From assembly GCA_048359995.1 (NCBI GenBank), contig DBGCPK010000016.1, positions 1 to 12,397 on the forward strand: 12,397 nucleotides of DNA, written 5' to 3'. A program made the translations under genes and the position numbers. How positions within the stretch are numbered: the stretch's first letter is position 1; every line of letters begins with the position of its first letter. Below the pieces are notes generated by a model. It had not been told where the DNA came from. It worked only from the letters and a program-made list of their open reading frames with translations, and did no database searches. The DNA comes from UBA3210 sp048359995 (GTDB taxonomy: Bacteria; Bacillota_I; Bacilli_A; RFN20; CAG-449). Below, in pieces: positions 7,245-12,397 of the stretch.

Positions 7245-8450
7245 TTATTGTGCTTTTTCTCCGTCCATATCGGAACGCTCCGAATCGGCGGTATCCGTTT
7301 TGTCAAAGGTATCTTCATCGAGAATTTTTCTGGAAAATTCTTTTATTTCCGTAAAATCATTCGGTTGATTCAGTATTTTTTCCGCGTAAATCTTCGCACT
7401 TTCATGATCCTGTCTCACGCAATAGTATTGGAGAAGAAGATTCGCGTTGACGATATTGAGAAAGGAATTTTTCGTGCGGATCGGATAATATCGCTCCACC
7501 GAAGGAATGATTTCTGTGCTTCTTAAAACCGCATAGGCCCTGCGGAGAGCCTCTCCGTTCTTGTTTCCGGGATACTCTTCCTGAAAACGGCGGATATCTT
7601 TCTCGATCTCTTCACCACTTCCCTCTTTCATTCGAAGATCGATACTGAGTAAATCGTAAAGCAAGCGGTAATTCTTCTGCTTCGGTTTCTTTATATTGAG
7701 AAAGAGATTTTTCGCTTCTTGACTGTCGACCAGAGAGCAGGCACTTGCAAGAAGTATTTCGATATAACTTCGGTCGTCCGAATGCAAAGGCCGAGCCAAA
7801 AAGCTTTCGAGCGACTTCTTTAATTCTTCGAAATTGCATTCCCGATAAAACCGCTTCAAAGCAGGACTCGGCGTTTCTTGAGGGACGATCAAAAGAAAAT
7901 AAAAGAAGAATAAGATAAATAAAAGAAAAAGAAATAAAACCAGAATCAGAACATGATAAGAAAGAATGAAAAATAAAGCGATCACAGCAATCAAAGAGAG
8001 AACGAAAACCGAAGTGAAAATCAGCGAGAGTTTATATTGCCTTTCAGAAAAAATACCCTGCGAAAAAGTTTTCTCTTCGCTCTTATCGCTCTTCTCTCCC
8101 GAATCGGTTTTCGTGCGAAATACCGCGACCAAAGTAAGGATCAGATATCCGATCGAAAACAACCAAATAGCCGCATTGATGAAAGCCATGCCTTCGCCGA
8201 TCGACAAAAGGATCGCAATCAAACAGATGGACAAATACGCCAAACGAATCCACGGTTTTGCTTTGAAAAACTCTAAAACCAGTAGTAAGAAGACCGCCGT
8301 TGCGAGAGCGGAGAGAGACCATGAGATTTCCGAAGAAAGAACCAATCCGCTTTCTTTGTCCAATTCACCCCAAAAAACAGCGGTCGCCAAGACTAAGGAC
8401 AGAAGAATCTCTATCGCCCTCAGCGTCAGTAAATTTACTCTTTTTTTCAT
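7245..8450 (-). CDS. Six-helix membrane protein of unknown function
   Basis: I do not recognise the family. The roughly 400-residue protein has six hydrophobic helices in its first half (about 8-28, 43-62, 69-85, 89-111, 141-163 and 167-190), with a charged Lys/Glu/Ser loop between helices 4 and 5. A soluble C-terminal half (about 195-402) is rich in amphipathic helices such as YIEILLASACSLVDSQEAKN and reminiscent of TPR-like helical repeats. The end is very acidic. The start is ATG 8450, with GAGG 6 nt upstream; the adjacent ATG 8453 is too close to the site. It converges with the beta-propeller gene, 30 nt apart, without a convincing terminator. It has its own promoter, so it is probably monocistronic. 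Confidence 0.85.
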   Translation of the reverse strand: MKKRVNLLTLRAIEILLSLVLATAVFWGELDKESGLVLSSEISWSLSALATAVFLLLVLEFFKAKPWIRLAYLSICLIAILLSIGEGMAFINAAIWLFSIGYLILTLVAVFRTKTDSGEKSDKSEEKTFSQGIFSERQYKLSLIFTSVFVLSLIAVIALFFILSYHVLILVLFLFLLFILFFFYFLLIVPQETPSPALKRFYRECNFEELKKSLESFLARPLHSDDRSYIEILLASACSLVDSQEAKNLFLNIKKPKQKNYRLLYDLLSIDLRMKEGSGEEIEKDIRRFQEEYPGNKNGEALRRAYAVLRSTEIIPSVERYYPIRTKNSFLNIVNANLLLQYYCVRQDHESAKIYAEKILNQPNDFTEIKEFSRKILDEDTFDKTDTADSERSDMDGEKAQ

Positions 8451-8472
8451 CATTTACCTCACATTCAATATC

Positions 8473-8501
8473 AGTATTTCACAAAGTTTCGATGTTCGCA
8501 A
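8473..8501 (-). promoter_or_regulatory. Promoter of the six-helix membrane protein gene
   Basis: On the minus strand, TTGCGA (8496-8501) and AATACT (8473-8478) are 17 nt apart, with TG one base before the -10 (TGaAATACT), an extended -10 arrangement. The start would be near 8466, leaving a leader of about 16 nt. Confidence 0.5.
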
Positions 8502-8541
8502 TTAAAAACACTTGATCCTGTATCATTTTTCAAGCATAGCC

Positions 8542-8754
8542 TTATCGGGTTTCCACTCGAACGGCATCTCTTTTGAAATACTCATACGCTTTTCTCACGG
8601 CTTTTGTGCGCTTAATCTCCTTGGTTATGGCGAGGTGCGCAAGCATCAAACCGCTTGCCCGACTATCTTCGTTCTCGTCGGGAAAAACCTTTGTAAAATA
8701 CCCTTTCGCATTTTTTCGATTATCTCGATAAATGAATTTGCGTTTTGCTATTTC
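8542..8754 (-). pseudogene. 70-codon coding-like frame without a start codon
   Basis: A minus-strand frame is open from just inside the end of the ATC-hydrolase gene to a TAA at 8542-8544. It reads as a charged, soluble, helical protein, with segments KRKFIYRDNRKNAKGYFTKV, FPDENEDSRASG and LAITKEIKRTKAVRKAYEYF. No ATG, GTG or TTG occurs in its first half and no ribosome binding site is visible; the first ATG is codon 37. It is best read as the surviving 3' part of a gene cut off by the arrival or rearrangement of the genes to its right. I do not recognise the family. Opposite-strand frames here look like shadows. Confidence 0.4.
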
Positions 8755-9332
8755 TTAAAAAAATGAAAATCACAACAATCGCCGCCATAACCAAGCGTCT
8801 TTGTCCGGCTAAATCCGATTTTATGCAATCCCCCATACGTCACATCATCTACATCACAAAATAGCGGACATAATTCAGGGCAACCATGTTCAACGCAAGC
8901 CTCATGCCATAAGCATCTGGTTATTGTAATATTATAGTATTTCTTTCCGTGTTCTTGAATGCTGTCTTGAAGATCGGTAGTCCGCATGATTTTTAAAAAT
9001 ACGGTTTTGTAAATAGAGTAAAATCCGGGGACTTTTTCCATTTTAGCCGTCGATCTATGCTTACTTGCAGCGACGATATCTATCATATATTTGCGCATAG
9101 TATCAAGAGCAACGCTGCTGTCCGATTCAAAGTCAATAAGTATCCGATATAGAGCGATTCTCGGAAGAATTGTCTTTGTCAAAGTTTTAAATTGACTCTT
9201 GCTCCTGCCTTTTGTTGCATTGATTATATTCCGAAGATATAATTCCTGTTTTGCAAAATAGGTAAGACCTTTTTGCTCTCCGAATTCCTGAATCAAAAAT
9301 CGCTTGATCGCCGATTGTTGTTTTATCTTCAT
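8748..9332 (-). CDS. L-2-amino-thiazoline-4-carboxylic acid hydrolase family protein
   Basis: This 194-residue cytoplasmic protein carries the family's C-terminal signature: ITRCLWHEACVEHGCPELCP followed by LFCDVDDVTYGGLHKIGFSR, then TKTLGYGGDCCDFHFF. The founding member opens the thiazoline ring of ATC on the route to cysteine. Many relatives of this small Cys-rich fold have no assigned substrate, so the true reaction here is unknown. Seven cysteines cluster between residues 140 and 187 and could bind metal or be catalytic. The start at ATG 9332 follows GGAG by 5 nt; an upstream in-frame ATG at 9374 lies too close to the promoter -10 to be used. It sits downstream of the radical SAM gene but has its own strong promoter, with a hairpin between them. 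Confidence 0.8.
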   Translation of the reverse strand: MKIKQQSAIKRFLIQEFGEQKGLTYFAKQELYLRNIINATKGRSKSQFKTLTKTILPRIALYRILIDFESDSSVALDTMRKYMIDIVAASKHRSTAKMEKVPGFYSIYKTVFLKIMRTTDLQDSIQEHGKKYYNITITRCLWHEACVEHGCPELCPLFCDVDDVTYGGLHKIGFSRTKTLGYGGDCCDFHFFKK

Positions 9333-9378
9333 ATTCTCTCCTTTAAAACTACTGTTTATCGCTTTATTGAGCATCTAT

Positions 9379-9409
9379 ATTATAGCAAATTTATATGGTG
9401 CTTTTGCAA
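9379..9409 (-). promoter_or_regulatory. Extended -10 promoter of the ATC-hydrolase family gene
   Basis: On the minus strand TGCTATAAT is a perfect extended -10 (hexamer at 9379-9384). A TTGCAA hexamer lies 19 nt upstream (9404-9409), which is a long spacing. The start would be near 9372, just inside the ATG at 9374, so ATG 9332 is the usable start. Confidence 0.7.
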
Positions 9410-9445
9410 GTTCACAGTAAAGATTCTTTGTTCCGCTATATAAAA

Positions 9446-9482
9446 TAAATCCGAACCAATCGCTTGTTATGATTCGGATTTA
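9446..9482 (-). terminator. Probable terminator of the radical SAM gene
   Basis: TAAATCCGAA (9446-9455) and TTCGGATTTA (9473-9482) form a perfect 10-bp stem with a 17-nt loop. On the minus strand the stem is followed by a T-rich tail (TTTTATAT). The loop is long and the tail imperfect, so efficiency may be modest. Confidence 0.5.
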
Positions 9483-9557
9483 ATTGACTTGTGTGTACTT
9501 TGTAAAGGCGGTTTTTCATAAATCACACATAAAAAATGCACCGAAGAACCATCCTAT

Positions 9558-10310
9558 TTACGGCTGATATTCGTCTAAAATCTCAAGAATTCCTTTTCGA
9601 TAAATATTACCATTCAAGACATCTCCGTTAGGTGAAAAACTTATAGTCCTAATATCTCTCGGGTTTTCATCGTATGGGTTTGAAAACTCAATATTTTCAT
9701 TAAAGTATTCTTTGAGATATTTCAATGCATTTCCACTTGGAAAAACAATATTTCCCGATCCTATCGGAATATTCAGATACTTCAATTCTCTCAATAGTTC
9801 TCTTGTCTTCACATTGTACGGATTGTTATCCTCTTTACTAACAAGCCATGCCGGACTGAATTTAATGCTCATCTTCGATTTTGCAACGCACTCTGCAAAG
9901 ATCTTCACCGGTTCAAGAGAGATCGTTTCCTGATGAAAGGCGTCAACAGAGAGCAATACTTGACATACGCCGCCGGCTTCAAGATTCTTAACGACTTCCT
10001 TTATTCTTTCCGCATTTTTTGAAAAAAAACCATTTGTAATTAACTCTCGTTTAGGAATCCCCATTTCCTTTGCAGTACGATGAATTGCACATACCACATC
10101 AGGATAAAGTAAGGCTTCGCCGCCAAATGTCATCAAAGACTCAATTTTATAATTTTTACATACTTCTCGAATTGCCCTAAGAGCAGCATCTGTTTCAATA
10201 TGGCCTGAATCGCTTTTGTATTCTCCTTCCGAACAATGTTTACATTTTCCAGTACACGACGTCGTTACCACAAACTCAATTCGATTTAAATTCTTAACAT
10301 ACTCATTCAT
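9558..10310 (-). CDS. Radical SAM enzyme
   Basis: This 250-residue protein binds a 4Fe-4S cluster and S-adenosylmethionine to start radical chemistry. The CxxxCxxC motif is Cys19, Cys23 and Cys26 (TTSCTGKCKHCSEG). The SAM-binding GGE motif is at 63-65 (MTFGGEALLYP). Further barrel strands are ELITNGFF (89-96) and VLLSVDAFH (118-126). The C-terminus, SPNGDVLNGNIYRKGILEIL, resembles the start of a SPASM-type tail but has none of the SPASM cysteines, so only one cluster is expected. The substrate is unknown. The ATG overlaps the stop of the decayed gene upstream as ATGAATGA, suggesting the two were once translationally coupled. GAGAGGG lies about 12 nt before the start, an unusually long spacing. 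A peptide or small-protein substrate is a guess. Confidence 0.9.
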   Translation of the reverse strand: MNEYVKNLNRIEFVVTTSCTGKCKHCSEGEYKSDSGHIETDAALRAIREVCKNYKIESLMTFGGEALLYPDVVCAIHRTAKEMGIPKRELITNGFFSKNAERIKEVVKNLEAGGVCQVLLSVDAFHQETISLEPVKIFAECVAKSKMSIKFSPAWLVSKEDNNPYNVKTRELLRELKYLNIPIGSGNIVFPSGNALKYLKEYFNENIEFSNPYDENPRDIRTISFSPNGDVLNGNIYRKGILEILDEYQP

Positions 10311-10573
10311 AATAAATTACATCCCTCTCAATATAAATTTTTTGACGATGCGGTTCGGCGACATAAGCAGATGTCTGATATTTCACCTCGATGCAATCTG
10401 CCGTCAATTTTTTTCACCATAACTACTCCATCAAATTCAATTCATTTGTGGCTTTCAAAATCTATAAAATATTTACTGTATGTGAAATACCCTATATTCT
10501 TACGCAAATTGACAATTGTTAGTCCCTTTCATCCGAAATTTTCCGCTGCTAAATTATTGCCCTTTTGATTCAT
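10303..10573 (-). pseudogene. Decayed small gene overlapping the radical SAM start
   Basis: A single minus frame reads MNQKGNNLAAENFG, TGA, KGLTIVNLRKNIGYFTYSKY FIDFESHK, TGA, IEFDGVVMVKK. Skipping one base in a run of seven A (10408-10414) then continues it as LTADCIEVKYQTSAYVAEPH RQKIYIERDVIYYE to a TGA at 10303-10305, within the start of the radical SAM gene. The whole length is 90 codons plus one base, as expected for one insertion. Both internal stops are TGA, one transition from Trp TGG. The first ATG is 2 nt past the peptidase stop with no ribosome binding site, so the 5' end may also be lost. I do not recognise the family. An embedded 30-codon frame from ATG 10420, with GGAG 5 nt upstream, could still be translated (MVKKIDGRLHRGE...). 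Confidence 0.5.
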
Positions 10574-10575
10574 GA

Positions 10576-12294
10576 CTAATAGAATAAATTGATATCCCCG
10601 ATTACAACTCTCCCTTTGTTCCTGCTTCCTTCCGGACTCGTTTTACGTACTTCAAACTTTATTCCTTTGGTTTCAACAGGAAATTGAATGTAATGGTTAT
10701 CCGGTTGGTCTTTTTTTACGGACATGGTATCAATCGAAAAATCCACCATTTCTCTCCAATTATTATCTTCGTCTAAATAATACAGCTTAAGGTAATCCGT
10801 CAGATCGTATATTTTCTCTGTGCTACTCCAAAGTGAGATATCCAAATTCAATGCTTTTACGGAAATATCAAAATTCATTTCTAAAAATGCCAATCCTGCG
10901 CCTTCTCGATTGGCGGATAAAACCAAATATTGATCTTCAATGTACCCGCATCTTAATCTTCGCGTGCTGAATTCAAATCCACTTTCTGTTGTAATATCTG
11001 CACGAGCGAGGTAAAAATAGTATTGTCCTTGTCCATTTTGGTTTACAAATTTTTGGGAAAAATCGGATGGTCTGATAAGTTGGTTATTATCTTTGACTGT
11101 ATAGTAAATCACTCCGCTTATTGTTGCGTCCAAGAAATCAGAATCCATATGACAAATGTAATCTTGTGTTCTACCCCAATTTAATCTTGTGGCGAAAATC
11201 GTATTTTGTATCGTTTTTCCATCACGATCCAATCCCTCCCATATTTCGTATTCATACGCATTGACATAATGATCTCCAAAATATCCCGAACCGGCTAATC
11301 CGGCATAGATGGTCACCGGTAAACCCTGTTGTATCGATTCTTTTATACAATTGATTTTTCTGTTTTTTCCTACAGTAAGCCATCCTTGACTTTTTGCTAC
11401 TATTTGATCGTTGAGTTGATAATTGTCTTTGATTAATTTGTTAAAGGCACGGACATAGTCTTCCGGCAAGGTCAATGTACTTTTGTCTCCACCGGATTGG
11501 GCGAATATTGTGTGTTCAGTTATTGCGATATCCGTGGTAGTTGCCGAAGATTTTAGCCCCCATTCGGATGTAGGCGTGGTTTCAAAAATCTCGCGAGCCA
11601 ATTGAATTCTGTCTTTGGAATTGGTCGGATTATATCTAGAAAAATAATCCATAATCCCTATCATCGCAATAGGACCGCAGCCACCATAACTGCTCTCTAT
11701 TCCTGATGCCTTTATTGCCGCTTGAATATCCGAATCAGGAAAAAATAGCTTATCTATATCATCGTGATTTCCATCTGCGTCATTATCCCCAACCTCAATA
11801 GGGATAAATCCTGATATGTCTTTTGTGGACTTTTTCTCTATGAGATGCCAATTGGAAGATTGATAATATTTTTTCGTAAAATAGTCCTCGACAGAACCAA
11901 GTTTTTCTATTCGATCAGAAGTATCCCAATTCCATTCTGCCCTGAGTATGGTATCTTCGGTTACTTTATTTGAATAAAAACTCCATTCTTTCCCATTTAA
12001 TGTATACCAACCGCTGAATGTAGCGTTTTCTCTACTTAGTTTGGAGGCATCCGGTTCTGCCAACCATGATCCGGAAACTACAATTCGCTGAAATGATTCC
12101 AAGCCGTCATATTGCCCTCCGTTGCAATCAAATGTGACTACAACGGTTCCTTGTTCCGCATTTTGCTTTTTTATAGTTTGTCGATTGATCCATTCCACAG
12201 ATTGTGCTTTTGTTTCGCTTGAAGAATTATTGCTATTTAGAAACAAAAATGGTGTCAGTATAAGTAATGCTATACTGTATATTATTTTTTTCAT
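10576..12294 (-). CDS. Secreted C39-like cysteine peptidase with InlB-type repeat
   Basis: This 572-residue exported protein begins with a signal peptide (KKIIYSIALLILTPFLFL). Residues about 51-121 form one Listeria-Bacteroides (InlB B) repeat, VVVTFDCNGGQYDG to FSGWYT to ILRAEW. Residues 170-181 (DNDADGNHDDID) match a DxDxDGxxDxxD calcium loop. A papain-like peptidase domain follows, with Cys206 in SSYGGCGPIAMIGIMDYF, His342 in GDHYVNAYEYE and Asn372 in LNWGR, in the usual Cys-His-Asn order. The last 150 residues look like a beta-sandwich. All three catalytic residues are present, so activity is likely, possibly with calcium-dependent folding. No LPxTG or other anchor is visible. GGGAG lies 9 nt before the ATG. 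It starts 24 nt after the stop of the partial gene at the right edge, so they are probably cotranscribed. Confidence 0.85.
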   Translation of the reverse strand: MKKIIYSIALLILTPFLFLNSNNSSSETKAQSVEWINRQTIKKQNAEQGTVVVTFDCNGGQYDGLESFQRIVVSGSWLAEPDASKLSRENATFSGWYTLNGKEWSFYSNKVTEDTILRAEWNWDTSDRIEKLGSVEDYFTKKYYQSSNWHLIEKKSTKDISGFIPIEVGDNDADGNHDDIDKLFFPDSDIQAAIKASGIESSYGGCGPIAMIGIMDYFSRYNPTNSKDRIQLAREIFETTPTSEWGLKSSATTTDIAITEHTIFAQSGGDKSTLTLPEDYVRAFNKLIKDNYQLNDQIVAKSQGWLTVGKNRKINCIKESIQQGLPVTIYAGLAGSGYFGDHYVNAYEYEIWEGLDRDGKTIQNTIFATRLNWGRTQDYICHMDSDFLDATISGVIYYTVKDNNQLIRPSDFSQKFVNQNGQGQYYFYLARADITTESGFEFSTRRLRCGYIEDQYLVLSANREGAGLAFLEMNFDISVKALNLDISLWSSTEKIYDLTDYLKLYYLDEDNNWREMVDFSIDTMSVKKDQPDNHYIQFPVETKGIKFEVRKTSPEGSRNKGRVVIGDINLFY

Positions 12295-12318
12295 TATTTC
12301 TTCTCCCTTTTATTATGA

Positions 12319-12397
12319 TTATTTTGTTTGAAAGCGTAACATCTTATAACCCTCGTTTTCCGTCGTGTACTCAATAGTCGTATAAGAGCTATAATTG
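12319..12397 (-). CDS. 3' end of an unidentified gene
   Basis: The last 25 codons of a leftward gene are visible, reading NYSSYTTIEYTTENEGYKML RFQTK and ending in TAA at 12319-12321. The composition is clearly coding-like, but too little is present to name a family. The 24-nt gap to the peptidase start, which contains the peptidase ribosome binding site and no promoter, suggests one operon. Confidence 0.5.
   Translation of the reverse strand, partial: NYSSYTTIEYTTENEGYKMLRFQTK

Noticed and set aside
8512..8766. A + strand 84-codon frame
   Set aside because: No ribosome binding site; it is a shadow of the more coding-like minus frame at 8542-8754.
10303..10573. TGA read as Trp (alternative code) to explain the broken gene
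   Set aside because: The sigma gene stops at a TGA overlapping the next start, and all other genes use TGG for Trp. Decay by TGG-to-TGA mutation is simpler, and the frameshift would remain.

Overview
The window looks like a piece of a Bacillota (Firmicutes) chromosome, probably from a host-associated, low-to-moderate GC species. The signs are strong AGGAGG-type ribosome binding sites, sigma-A promoters that often carry an extended -10 (TGnTATAAT), an RsgI-like anti-sigma factor, a bacterial serpin and an InlB-type repeat protein. Every intact gene fits the standard bacterial code: Trp is written TGG, and the sigma gene ends in a TGA embedded in the start of the next gene.

Left edge (1-1041): a leftward gene runs off the window. 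It has a near-consensus promoter, and a tetranucleotide tract, (CTTG)9 on the + strand, lies inside its first codons, which makes it a candidate phase-variable locus. Upstream of it, on the same strand, is an AraC-family regulator. A gap of about 480 bases (1072-1555) holds coding-like scraps and the promoter of the next operon.

Centre (1508-8501): this part is more GC-rich and looks like stable chromosome. A short ECF-type sigma factor is translationally coupled to a membrane anti-sigma protein with an RsgI-like extracytoplasmic domain (Asn-Pro self-cleavage motif) and a long coiled coil. A two-way terminator separates it from uracil-DNA glycosylase (ung), whose promoter sits inside a 9-bp inverted repeat. 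Next comes a membrane-anchored serpin, divergent from a secreted beta-propeller protein, and then a convergent six-helix membrane protein of unknown function. Much of the block therefore concerns the cell surface: envelope signalling, a protease-inhibitor fold and a secreted propeller.

Right part (8454-12397): this part is AT-rich with accessory character. Leftward in order are the 3' end of an unidentified gene, a secreted papain-like (C39-like) cysteine peptidase with an InlB repeat and a calcium-type loop, a decayed small gene (two in-frame TGA stops and one frameshift) whose stop overlaps the start of a radical SAM enzyme, that radical SAM enzyme, and an L-2-amino-thiazoline-4-carboxylic acid hydrolase family protein with its own promoter. 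A 70-codon open frame with no start follows. No tRNA, rRNA, CRISPR array or intact insertion sequence was seen.

The most notable observations are the in-frame tetranucleotide tract at the left edge, the ECF/RsgI-like hybrid signalling pair, the serpin with an atypical reactive-loop hinge, the decayed gene fused by overlap to the radical SAM gene, and the inverted repeat around the ung promoter.
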